Shown: positions 27,826 to 36,127 of the stretch, piece after piece
How positions within the stretch are numbered: the stretch's first letter is position 1
Layout of the letters: each line of letters begins with the position of its first letter
DNA from: Bacteroidota bacterium
GTDB lineage: Bacteria; Bacteroidota; Bacteroidia; NS11-12g; UBA9320
Direction of reading: 5' to 3'
Assembly (NCBI GenBank): GCA_947468275.1
Contig: CANIKO010000012.1
Coordinates: 1 to 64,000, forward strand
Length of the DNA: 64,000 nt
Made by a program: the position numbers and the translations under genes
Notes under the pieces: model-generated
Seen by the model: only the letters and a program-made list of their open reading frames with translations
What the model was told of the DNA's origin: nothing
Databases searched by the model: none

Positions 27826-29135
27826 TAGATAACATTAAACCTAAAGAAGCTACATCAATTATCAATTCCTTAATTGGTGGCGTAGTTCCAAAAATCGGAG
27901 TTCAACACATTACAGTTGGGCGTTCGGAAGAAATAAATGCCGTTGTTGCTGCATTAGAAGATGTAAAGAATGGGCATAGTATGGTAAAATTCTGGATTGG
28001 CGACTTCGGTTCAGGCAAATCATTTATGCTTCATTTACTCAACACTGTTGCTTTGAAGCAGAAATTTGTGGTAGCAAATGCTGACTTTACCCCTGACAAT
28101 CGTTTGTATTCAAATGACGGAAAAGGAGTTGCTCTCTATTCTGCCATTATGGATAATGTTTCCATTCAAACTAAGCCAGAAGGCGGTGCATTACCAACTT
28201 TGTTGGAAAAGTGGATTGAGCAAATTGTAACTAAAACTGCCGAAGAAAATAAAATTTCATTGACAGATATTCGCAATGAACAATACTTGAATCTCATTCA
28301 AAACAACATAATGAAAACTATTAATGAAATCACTGATGTAGGTGGTTTCGACTTTGGAATGGTTGTAATGAAATACTACGAAGGCTACATAAAAGATGAT
28401 GAACAATTAAGAAGGAATGCTTTAAAATGGCTAAAAGGAGAATACAGAACCAAAACGGAGGCAAAGCAAGATTTAGGAGTTAGAGAAGTAATTAATGATT
28501 TGAATTACTATGATATGCTAAAAAACTTCTGTAAACTCTTTGTAAGTATGGGTTATAGCGGATTTTTGGTAAATCTTGACGAAGCTATAAATCTTTACAA
28601 GATTTCAACTTCTGTAATGAGGGAGAAAAATTACGAGAAAATATTAACCATTTACAACGATTGTTTTCAAGGTAAAGTAGCAAATCTGTTTTTTAATTTT
28701 GCAGGTACAAAAGAAGTTTTAGAAAACGAACGCAGAGGACTTTTTAGTTATAATGCTTTAAAGTCAAGGCTTCTTACAAATAAATTTGAAACAGCAGAAT
28801 TAAGAGATTTTGCACAGCCAGTAATTCGTTTAATGCCACTTGACCACAACGAAATATTTGTACTGTTGAAGAAATTGAAAGCAATCTTTGATTACAATTA
28901 TAAAACTGAAATTTCCATAAGTGATAACGAAATTCACCAGTTTATGGAGGAGCTGTTTAACAAGCCTGGTGCATCAGAATTTTTAACCCCAAGAGAAGTA
29001 ATTCGAGACTTTTTGAATATTCTAAACATCATTAGACAAAATCCAACAGTAGATAAAAATAAGCTATTTGGTGAACTTGAAATTTCGGATGAAAGACCTA
29101 ATGAAGTTTCTTTAGACAGCATTGAAGAATTATAA
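27822..29135 (+). CDS. BrxD-like ATPase (DUF2791 family)
   Basis: The 437-residue P-loop ATPase has Walker A GDFGSGKS at 60-67 and Walker B FLVNLDEAINL near 246. LIGGVVPKIGVQHITVGRSEE at the start and the phrase NADFTPDNRLY behind the P-loop are typical of DUF2791, the family of BrxD in type 2 BREX. It overlaps the TerB-N gene by 4 bp and the helicase by 1 bp, so the three proteins are made together in a fixed ratio. PglX, PglZ, BrxC and PglW are absent, so this is not a full BREX system. Confidence 0.75.
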   Translation: MIDNIKPKEATSIINSLIGGVVPKIGVQHITVGRSEEINAVVAALEDVKNGHSMVKFWIGDFGSGKSFMLHLLNTVALKQKFVVANADFTPDNRLYSNDGKGVALYSAIMDNVSIQTKPEGGALPTLLEKWIEQIVTKTAEENKISLTDIRNEQYLNLIQNNIMKTINEITDVGGFDFGMVVMKYYEGYIKDDEQLRRNALKWLKGEYRTKTEAKQDLGVREVINDLNYYDMLKNFCKLFVSMGYSGFLVNLDEAINLYKISTSVMREKNYEKILTIYNDCFQGKVANLFFNFAGTKEVLENERRGLFSYNALKSRLLTNKFETAELRDFAQPVIRLMPLDHNEIFVLLKKLKAIFDYNYKTEISISDNEIHQFMEELFNKPGASEFLTPREVIRDFLNILNIIRQNPTVDKNKLFGELEISDERPNEVSLDSIEEL

Positions 29136-31261
29136 TGTCATTTGATTTACTTTCAGAACCAATACGAAAATTCATTCGTGATAAGGGTTGGGAACAATTG
29201 CGACCAATTCAAACAGCAGCTATTGCCAAAATTTTAGCATCGGACGACAATTTTATTTTGGCATCACGGACTGCATCAGGAAAAACAGAAGCCGCATTTT
29301 TACCAATTCTTTCAAAAGTTAATTTCAATGATTCAGGTGTTCAAGTTCTTTATATTTCACCGTTAATAGCTTTGATTAATGACCAATTTTATCGTATTGA
29401 AGAACTTTGCAAAAATCTTGATGTAACAGTCACTAAGTGGCACGGTGAAGCAAATAAAACACTCAAAGAAAGACTAATTAAACAGCCCAATGGAATTGTT
29501 CTAATTACACCCGAATCATTGGAGGCAATGTTTGTAAACAAACCTTACAATGTAAAGCAATTATTTTCAAATCTAAAGTATGTAGTAATTGATGAGATAC
29601 ACTCATTTATTGGAACGGACAGAGGTATTCAATTAAAATCAATTTTGTCAAGACTACAAAAAGTTAATTCTAAATCATTCAGTATTGTTGGCCTTTCGGC
29701 AACAATTGGGGATTATGATGAAGCCAAAAAGTTCACAGGTGATGAATTAAAAACAAAGGTTCTTTTAGACAGAACAGCTAAAGAAATCAATGCACTATTT
29801 CGTTATTTCAAAAACAAAAACGAAGAGTTGCCTTTGGAGCTTTTAAAAGATTTATATATTGAGACCAAAGACAATAAAGTTCTAATTTTCCCTAACAGTA
29901 GAGGACGAGCCGAAGAAGTAGCAGTAAAACTTAGAAAAATATCGGAAAGAGTAAAAGGACATCCCAATTATTTTTCACATCATTCATCTGTAGACAGAGA
30001 AGTAAGAGAGTATGTTGAATACTTTGCGAAAAATAACAATCGGCAAAACTTCTGTATTTCCTGCACATCAACATTAGAACTCGGTATTGACATTGGAACT
30101 GTTGATGAAGTTGTTCAAATTGATGCAACACATAGTATAGCTTCATTAATTCAACGAGTTGGCAGAAGCGGCAGAAAGGAAGGAGAAAGTAGTAATTTGT
30201 ATTTGTATGCCACAAATGAGTGGAGTTTACTTCAATCAATAGCTTGTTGGTTATTATACAAGGAAGGTTTTATCGAACCACCTCAAAAAAATGAGAAAGC
30301 ATATGACATTTTAGTTCATCAAGCATTATCAATAACCAAAGGACATTCAGGCATAAGATTAACAGAATTAATAAATCAACTCCAAGAAAATGCAGCGTTT
30401 CAGCAAATTGAACTTTCAGAAATTGACGAAATACTTAAACATTTAATTGAAATTGATTTTCTTGAAAAATTGCAACACGAAGTTATAATTGGTGTGGAAG
30501 GCGAAAAGGTAGTAAATAGCCGTGACTTTTATAGCGTATTTAAAACAGAAGAAAACTTTAAAGTTGTAAATGCTGGCAATACAATAGGTGAGATACCATT
30601 TTCACCACAAATTATTGAGGATGAAAATATTTTGCTTTCTGCTAAAATTTGGAAAATAAAATTCGTTGACCACAAGGCGAAAAAAATAGAAGTAATACCA
30701 ACAAAGGACGGAAAAAAACCAATGTTTTTTGGAGGTGGAGCTACTATACATCAAAGAATAAGAGAGAAAATGTTTGAAGTTCTCTATTCTAAAACGGACT
30801 ACGATTTTCTTGACCAACCAAGTTGTGATGAAACAGAAATACTTCGAAAAGACTTCTCTGTTTTCAACATTAAGGACTTACAATCCGACAGACCATTACT
30901 AACAGCAGAAAAAAACTTACAACTCTTTACATTCACTGGGACAAGAATAAACAGAACTATTCAATTGCTTTTAAATATTGCAGGGATTAAAAATACGCTT
31001 GATGACAGCAGTAGTTCATTTGACATTGAAGTGCCTAAACAAGAGTTGATATCAAGATGGAGTTATTTATTATTTCCGCTGACAGACATTGATACACACA
31101 TATCAACCCTTTTGCAGACAAATCCTGCCCTATTAGATTTTTCTAAATGGGGGACATATTTACCAGACAACTATAAAATCAAACTTGTAAAGGACAGATA
31201 TTTTGACATTGAACAAACTGCACAACTTTTAAGAACTATGAAACTAATAGAAAACGAATAA
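29135..31261 (+). CDS. BrxHI/Lhr-like DEAD/DEAH-box helicase
   Basis: The 708-residue SF2 helicase has Q-like motif LRPIQTAAI at 22-30, Walker A SRTASGKT at 44-51, Walker B DEIH at 153-156 and motif III SATIGD near 190. Motif VI is QRVGRSGR. The C-terminal half resembles Lhr-type helicases, matching the BrxHI helicase of type 2 BREX. It starts on the last base of the BrxD-like gene stop. Cassette position and companions suggest antiphage activity; this is inference. Confidence 0.8.
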   Translation: MSFDLLSEPIRKFIRDKGWEQLRPIQTAAIAKILASDDNFILASRTASGKTEAAFLPILSKVNFNDSGVQVLYISPLIALINDQFYRIEELCKNLDVTVTKWHGEANKTLKERLIKQPNGIVLITPESLEAMFVNKPYNVKQLFSNLKYVVIDEIHSFIGTDRGIQLKSILSRLQKVNSKSFSIVGLSATIGDYDEAKKFTGDELKTKVLLDRTAKEINALFRYFKNKNEELPLELLKDLYIETKDNKVLIFPNSRGRAEEVAVKLRKISERVKGHPNYFSHHSSVDREVREYVEYFAKNNNRQNFCISCTSTLELGIDIGTVDEVVQIDATHSIASLIQRVGRSGRKEGESSNLYLYATNEWSLLQSIACWLLYKEGFIEPPQKNEKAYDILVHQALSITKGHSGIRLTELINQLQENAAFQQIELSEIDEILKHLIEIDFLEKLQHEVIIGVEGEKVVNSRDFYSVFKTEENFKVVNAGNTIGEIPFSPQIIEDENILLSAKIWKIKFVDHKAKKIEVIPTKDGKKPMFFGGGATIHQRIREKMFEVLYSKTDYDFLDQPSCDETEILRKDFSVFNIKDLQSDRPLLTAEKNLQLFTFTGTRINRTIQLLLNIAGIKNTLDDSSSSFDIEVPKQELISRWSYLLFPLTDIDTHISTLLQTNPALLDFSKWGTYLPDNYKIKLVKDRYFDIEQTAQLLRTMKLIENE

Positions 31262-31418
31262 AATTGAACAATACGTTTGACATATCGCCAACGCTATTGG
31301 TTGCACATTTGCATTTTTGCCAATACACAATCCCAACGCAAAAAATGCAAAAGAGCAACCAAGCCAACGCACAACGACAGACCATAGCGGACAGACAAAC
31401 ACAACCGAAAAAAACAAC
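31262..31418. repeat. Long imperfect hairpin at the end of cassette B
   Basis: TTGGTTGC and TTTGCATTTTTGC around 31290-31315 pair with GCAAAAAATGCAAA and GCAACCAA around 31340-31370. The stem has about 20 paired bases and a three-base internal bulge on each side. It may act as a terminator for the defence operon. Related words occur at the front of the same cassette (25712-25790). Confidence 0.5.
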
Positions 31419-31556
31419 GCCCTATAACACGGGTTTGGCAAAAGTGGCGGTTCAGTGCTCCGCAGACACATTTGTGGTTCATCAAAGTTTGGTTCTCCGC
31501 ATCAACATTTGTGGTGAAAATCGCCACCTTCGCCAAGCCCGAAAACGTTATGCACA
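31419..31556 (+). repeat. attC-like recombination site 4
   Basis: The left core GCCCTATAAC is at 31419-31428 and the right core GTTATGCACA at 31547-31556. The stem pairs GGGTTTGGC with GCCAAGCCC and GTGGCG with CGCCAC, the same stem family as site 2 at 843-977. The loop carries four TTTGTGGTTC-like repeats. The left core is the exact complement of the right core of site 3. Confidence 0.8.
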
Positions 31557-31602
31557 AAAGCAATTCCGACATCTAAAATAAAAAAATCGTTTATCCAATT
31601 AC

Positions 31603-31634
31603 TTTGATTTTCCGCTTAAATTAATTTACTTTTG
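31603..31634 (+). promoter_or_regulatory. Promoter inside cassette C
   Basis: TTTG at 31603-31606, a 20-bp spacer and TACTTTTG at 31627-31634 make a full match to the Bacteroidota consensus, 28 bp before the start of the first gene. The cassette thus carries its own promoter. Confidence 0.6.
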
Positions 31635-31662
31635 ATTCAAGTTTTAAAAATTATAAGATGAT

Positions 31663-32163
31663 ATGGCAAAAAATTACACTTTAACAAAATCAGGAACAAC
31701 AGGCTGGTGGATATGGGCTTGTAAAGATGGAAGCAATTCAGGTTCTTCTACATCTAAAAAGGAAGCTAAAGAACAAGGAAAGGCAAATTGTACTTCTGGA
31801 ATTATTATCATACCTCCAAAATTTGATGCAACCTACGATAATGGCTATTTAAGTAGTTTTGCGGCTGCGAACTTAGATGAAGTAAAGACTACTTTTAGTG
31901 CTGGTGAAATTAATGAAGATTTGTTTGATTTCTTTTTCGGGTTAAACTGTCCAACATTTTCAGATTTAGATGAAACAGACAGATGCGTTGCAGTTTTTAA
32001 GATTTGGGGCGTTTATCTCAAAGGAGGTGTAAATAAACCCGAGATATTACTACTTTACAATTTAACTGAGCCTCAATTTCAAAAGATAATAAACAAAGAC
32101 TATATAGATGTTCAAATTACAATTGACGATAACCTTAATTATACTTGGGTTTTTCCTATCTAG
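31663..32163 (+). CDS. Hypothetical protein (cassette C, first gene)
   Basis: A 166-residue soluble protein with no recognised domain. The N terminus KNYTLTKSGTTGWWIWACKDGSNSGSSTSKKEAKEQ looks like a small beta-hairpin unit rich in Trp, Gly and Ser, and the rest is acidic and globular. No signal peptide. Its 3' end overlaps the next gene by 56 bp in another frame. Confidence 0.65.
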   Translation: MAKNYTLTKSGTTGWWIWACKDGSNSGSSTSKKEAKEQGKANCTSGIIIIPPKFDATYDNGYLSSFAAANLDEVKTTFSAGEINEDLFDFFFGLNCPTFSDLDETDRCVAVFKIWGVYLKGGVNKPEILLLYNLTEPQFQKIINKDYIDVQITIDDNLNYTWVFPI

Positions 32164-32698
32164 TTTTATTTTTACACATAGTAGAAATAGAACTCCCCCA
32201 GGCACCACTTTAGTTAAAGAAGTTGGATATTGGATAGATAAAGAAGAAATAAAAATAGCTGACTGGCAAGAATTTTATTTTTATATTAAAAACGCATATG
32301 GTGTTGATTCCGCCAGTACAATAATACCTGACACCAACCTTATAAAAAAGCACTTCTACCTACAATCTTATAGTGGATTAACACTTAAAGAGAAATATAA
32401 ACTTCCCATAGTTGGGGTTACATTGTATCAAATTATGCTGTATTGTAAATTCAGGACAGAAGTTGTAAATTATAAATATAAATCTAACTTTGAATACACG
32501 CCACTCAAAATTGAGATATTTGATTATTTGAACTCCAAAGGGAAAAAGGTTAGGAATTTGAACCCTATTGGCTCAAATGTGCCGGAAATTGTAGTAATCT
32601 CAAATGACAGTATAAAGATCGCAAATCAAATTCACCGGAACATCAATAATGAAGATAATTTATTTTTTGGATTTAGGTGTATAGTTGTGAAAATTTAG
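32108..32698 (+). CDS. Hypothetical exported or membrane-anchored protein (cassette C, second gene)
   Basis: The 196-residue product has a hydrophobic start (LTITLIILGFFLSSFIF) that acts as a signal anchor. No domain is recognised after it. The start lies 56 bp inside the preceding gene. Since the signal is encoded in the overlap, I regard the overlap as real. The pair may work as a unit (soluble plus anchored partner, possibly toxin and immunity), but the sequence gives no direct support for that. Confidence 0.6.
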   Translation: MFKLQLTITLIILGFFLSSFIFTHSRNRTPPGTTLVKEVGYWIDKEEIKIADWQEFYFYIKNAYGVDSASTIIPDTNLIKKHFYLQSYSGLTLKEKYKLPIVGVTLYQIMLYCKFRTEVVNYKYKSNFEYTPLKIEIFDYLNSKGKKVRNLNPIGSNVPEIVVISNDSIKIANQIHRNINNEDNLFFGFRCIVVKI

Positions 32699-32730
32699 TC
32701 TAAGCTTTTAATTCTATAAGTAAGAGCTTC

Positions 32731-32869
32731 TGTGCATAACAGCACCTACAAGAAATTGGCGGTTCAGTGGTTCGTATGACAGTTTTGTGGTTCAACAAAC
32801 ATTAGTTTTTCAAATCAAGGTTTGTGGTAAAAGTCCCGCCCTTCGGGTAGCTGCAAACCGTTACCAGTA
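32731..32869 (+). repeat. attC-like recombination site 5
   Basis: The left core TGTGCATAAC is at 32731-32740 and the right core GTTACCAGTA at 32860-32869. The left arm equals that of sites 3 and 6, but the right arm (32838-32857) has drifted. Only GGCGG/CCGCC and CTAC/GTAG still pair well, so the stem has a larger internal bulge. The loop has the phased TTTTGTGGTTC repeats. Confidence 0.75.
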
Positions 32870-32874
32870 ATTTT

Positions 32875-33336
32875 ATGACAACACAAAACGACATATTTCC
32901 ATCAGACTTTAAAGCAATTCTTGAAAGTTTATACTATCAAGAAAATGGTGGACTTGTTATCTCATCATTGAATTATATAAATAACAACCTTAAAGTTTTG
33001 TTCACCCTTTCATATGGCGACAACGAGACACCAGAGCAAATTTGGCAACTTGACATCGTAGACATTGAAAAAGAACGATTTGTTAGAGACTGGGCAACTT
33101 TTCCAGAAATTTATTCTGACCACTTCTTACTTTATGAATTTATCGACAACTACATAGAACTTTACTTTAACGGTGCGACATCAAATCCCGAAAAATTACT
33201 TGCTGACCTTTATAATTTACATATTTCAAATTACAGTAACGACCTTGACTTTGGACTAGGAATAAATGCACCAAACGGAATGCTAAAGCTATGCACGAAT
33301 GACAATGGTTTGTTTGCGAAAAGTTTCCAAACCTAA
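32875..33336 (+). CDS. Hypothetical protein (cassette D, first gene)
   Basis: A 153-residue acidic protein with no signal and no domain I know. Its ATG is only 15 bp behind the crossover point of site 5, so the cassette has no room for a promoter or leader. Transcription must come from the preceding cassette or from the att site itself. It is followed after 4 bp by the carboxylesterase. Confidence 0.6.
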   Translation: MTTQNDIFPSDFKAILESLYYQENGGLVISSLNYINNNLKVLFTLSYGDNETPEQIWQLDIVDIEKERFVRDWATFPEIYSDHFLLYEFIDNYIELYFNGATSNPEKLLADLYNLHISNYSNDLDFGLGINAPNGMLKLCTNDNGLFAKSFQT

Positions 33337-33340
33337 TAAA

Positions 33341-35029
33341 ATGACAGCAAAAAATATTTATGAAGTTTTCACAAAAGATAGTCACATTTTAAAAGGCCAT
33401 ACAGCTGAACTAAAAGGAGTTACTTATAAAGGATTTCAGTCTTATGCTGATACTACAATACAATTTAGGGGTTTACCCTATGGAAGTGATACTTCTGGAA
33501 ATAACAGATTCAAGTACGCTGAACTTTTTACCACTTCTTCCAAAGAAATCGATTGCACCAAATATGGCCCAGCTTGTTGGCAACATCCAGTTGGAGCTAG
33601 AATGATTTACGAAGGACTTGGCGTTTTGTTAAAAGAAGGCCTTTTCCCATCAACAAAAAAAGGTAGTTCTTTAATTTACGGAGATTTTAGTGAGGACTGC
33701 CTCAATTTGAATCTTTGGACGCCCAAGTTAGATGAAGAAAAACGTCCTGTCCTAGTATGGATTCATGGAGGTGCTTTTAAAAGTGGTAGTAATATTGAAT
33801 GTGAACTTTATAATGGAAACCACTTAGCTCAACGAGGAAATGTAGTAGTTATTTGTTTAAATTATAGATTTGGGATGTTTGGTTTTAACTTTCCAGAAGA
33901 AAACAGAACCAATATTGCTTTAAGTGACCAAATATTAGGATTAAAGTGGATACAGGAAAATATTTCACAGTTTGGTGGTGATCCAAATAATGTGACAATT
34001 TTCGGAGAAAGCGCAGGCGGGATATCCGTGGCATCGCTTTTAGGAAGTCCTATGGCTAAAGGATTGTTTCATAAAGCAATTTGTCAAAGTGGTGGCGCAG
34101 AAAACATGACCAAACAAGAGTTTAATCACTTAACAATAGCAGCAACTAAAAGTTTTAAATTGAATACCTCTAACACTTTGAGACCAGAAGATTTATTAAC
34201 TATCGAACCTGATATATTAGTTAAAAAAGGATCAAAAATTGAAGAAACATTAGAACATAATGGAAGTAGTAAAATTGGATTCATGCCCATTATTGATGGC
34301 AAGTATATATGTGAAGAAGGTACATTAAATGCTATTCAATCTGGTAAAGGATCCAAGATACCGTTATTGGTTGGTTCTAATGCGGAAGAAATGAAATTGT
34401 TTTTCGCTTTGCTTGGCTGGTTATCTCCCTTCGATGAAAAAACAGTGTTAGCAGCTATTAGACAACGTTTTAATTTAGTCGAAATAAATGAGCCAAAGGA
34501 AACTTATGAAAAATTAAAAGAAATTAGTGAGCAACTTAAAGCTTTAACGGAGAAAAAATTACAAAATAGCTTGAATGTAACACCAAAGAAAAAACAAATT
34601 TTAGAAGCTTTATTAACTTTTCTTCAATTTACCATTCCTTCATACGAACTAGCTGAGGCTCAAAACAATGCAGAATGTGATGTTTATTCTTACATATTAA
34701 ACTATGGGTCAGAAAAATATGGTGCTTGCCATGGGATTGATTTACAATTACTTTGGAATTTCGGACATCCAAATGAGGACTATTTTAGTAACGGAAAAAA
34801 TAAAGTTATTTCCGAGAATCCTAAAGCAGCACCTTTAGCTCGTTTTGCAGAATCCATTCAAGATGCATGGATACATTTTGCATGGTATGGAAAACCAGCA
34901 TCTATTGAAAAAAATGAATGGAAAGCCTTTCCGAATAGAATGGATTTGGATTTGTCTTCTTCAACTTCCAATTGGAACAACGATGAAATGATTATTTATT
35001 GGAAGTCGGTACGGTCGATTTTTAAATAA
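33341..35029 (+). CDS. Type-B carboxylesterase (cassette D)
   Basis: A 562-residue alpha/beta-hydrolase of the carboxylesterase B / cholinesterase family. It shows EDCLNLNLW near 119, oxyanion HGGAF at 142-146 and nucleophile Ser224 in FGESAGG. An acid is probable in VGSNAEEMK and the His in ACHGIDLQLLW. I chose the ATG at 33341, 4 bp after the preceding stop, over an upstream in-frame ATG at 33299 that would overlap the upstream gene by 38 bp. No signal peptide, so it is cytoplasmic. Substrate unknown. Confidence 0.85.
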   Translation: MTAKNIYEVFTKDSHILKGHTAELKGVTYKGFQSYADTTIQFRGLPYGSDTSGNNRFKYAELFTTSSKEIDCTKYGPACWQHPVGARMIYEGLGVLLKEGLFPSTKKGSSLIYGDFSEDCLNLNLWTPKLDEEKRPVLVWIHGGAFKSGSNIECELYNGNHLAQRGNVVVICLNYRFGMFGFNFPEENRTNIALSDQILGLKWIQENISQFGGDPNNVTIFGESAGGISVASLLGSPMAKGLFHKAICQSGGAENMTKQEFNHLTIAATKSFKLNTSNTLRPEDLLTIEPDILVKKGSKIEETLEHNGSSKIGFMPIIDGKYICEEGTLNAIQSGKGSKIPLLVGSNAEEMKLFFALLGWLSPFDEKTVLAAIRQRFNLVEINEPKETYEKLKEISEQLKALTEKKLQNSLNVTPKKKQILEALLTFLQFTIPSYELAEAQNNAECDVYSYILNYGSEKYGACHGIDLQLLWNFGHPNEDYFSNGKNKVISENPKAAPLARFAESIQDAWIHFAWYGKPASIEKNEWKAFPNRMDLDLSSSTSNWNNDEMIIYWKSVRSIFK

Positions 35030-35233
35030 AAAATCTGATTTGAGTATTGAGAATTACTTATTTATTAAAAAAAGTAAATCTGTATGTTAAATCAGACTGT
35101 TGCAATTTATTTTTCCTAAGTATTTACTATTTTTGAATAAACTATCTCTCGGTTTTGGTTCCAGATAAGCACCGAAAATGGAGTGTATATTACTATTTTT
35201 AGAAACTATATGAACTAATTAAACCTAAATAAC

Positions 35234-35668
35234 ATGGCAAAGACAAACATCTACTTAAATTTTCAAGGGAATGCTGAAGAAGCGTTCAACCTGTATAAAT
35301 CGGTTTTCAATACAGAGTGGGCAGCTCCTATTATGCGTATGGGCGACATGCCTCAACAAGAAGGAATGCCTCAACTTTCAGAGGAAGAAAAAAAAATGGT
35401 TATGCATGTATCACTTCCAATTTTAGGAGGAACAAACATCATGGGAACAGACATTTTAGAAAGTATGGGGCACAAACTAACTATTGGTAATAATACTACT
35501 ATAAGTTTAGAACCGGATACAAAAGAAGGGGCAGATAGAATTTACAACATACTTTCTCAAGGAGGAACTGATTGTGTTGCTCCACACGAACAATTTTTGG
35601 GGTACTGGGGTGTTTGTCTTGATAAATTTGGGATACGCTGGATGTTTAATGTACCAAATCAATACTAA
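35234..35668 (+). CDS. VOC family protein, PhnB-like (cassette D)
   Basis: A 144-residue vicinal-oxygen-chelate fold protein of the PhnB/DUF3861-like group (TNIYLNFQGNAEEAFNLYKSVF; MHVSLPILGGTNIMGTDILES; GYWGVCLDKFGIRWMFN). Small members are glyoxalase/bleomycin-resistance relatives, and no substrate can be assigned. The 204 bp in front carry a TATTTTTG box at 35128-35135 but no gene. Confidence 0.8.
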   Translation: MAKTNIYLNFQGNAEEAFNLYKSVFNTEWAAPIMRMGDMPQQEGMPQLSEEEKKMVMHVSLPILGGTNIMGTDILESMGHKLTIGNNTTISLEPDTKEGADRIYNILSQGGTDCVAPHEQFLGYWGVCLDKFGIRWMFNVPNQY

Positions 35669-35701
35669 AAGATAAATTCTACACTTACTAACTTAGGTTA
35701 A

Positions 35702-36109
35702 ATGAAAAACAAAATTGGAACAAAGGAAAAACCGCTTATTTTAAAAACACCTCCTTTATCAAGTGAATATACCATGCATGTAGACGAAAAAGATGGTAAA
35801 GAACTATTGGTTTGTAAGGTTGGTAAAACAGTTTTGCATTACGATGCAAAAATTCTTGACGATTTACATGCGATGCTAAAAAAGCATGGCGACTGGATTG
35901 AACTTGGCAGTGCAGACGAACAAAAACCTGCAAAAGACGGAACAGTTGAAGCTTGGGGGCGTTCAGAAAAAAATCCTATAAAAGGTTGGTATGGTTTGAA
36001 AAAAGGTTTGAGAGGTAGAGTAGGAATGTATATTCCACCACTAATGGAAGCGCTTGGACTTGCAGAAGTGACCCACGATGCAAAGGGAAATAAGATGAAA
36101 GCAAAGTAA
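35702..36109 (+). CDS. Small conserved protein, possibly DUF6855-like (cassette D, last gene)
   Basis: A 135-residue basic soluble protein with TPPLSSEYTMHVDEKDGKE and KNPIKGWYGLKKGLRGRVG stretches. I believe it is of a conserved small family (DUF6855-like), without known function. It is 33 bp behind the VOC gene and ends 18 bp before site 6. Confidence 0.6.
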   Translation: MKNKIGTKEKPLILKTPPLSSEYTMHVDEKDGKELLVCKVGKTVLHYDAKILDDLHAMLKKHGDWIELGSADEQKPAKDGTVEAWGRSEKNPIKGWYGLKKGLRGRVGMYIPPLMEALGLAEVTHDAKGNKMKAK

Positions 36110-36127
36110 CCGCAGACAGAAAAGCAC

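Noticed and set aside
25846-31261. Complete BREX system
   Set aside because: PglX, PglZ, BrxC and PglW are missing; only BrxD- and BrxHI-like genes plus a TerB-domain gene are present.
33299-33340. Upstream start of the carboxylesterase
   Set aside because: It would overlap the preceding gene, and the 14 extra residues do not belong to the family; ATG 33341 directly behind the stop is better.
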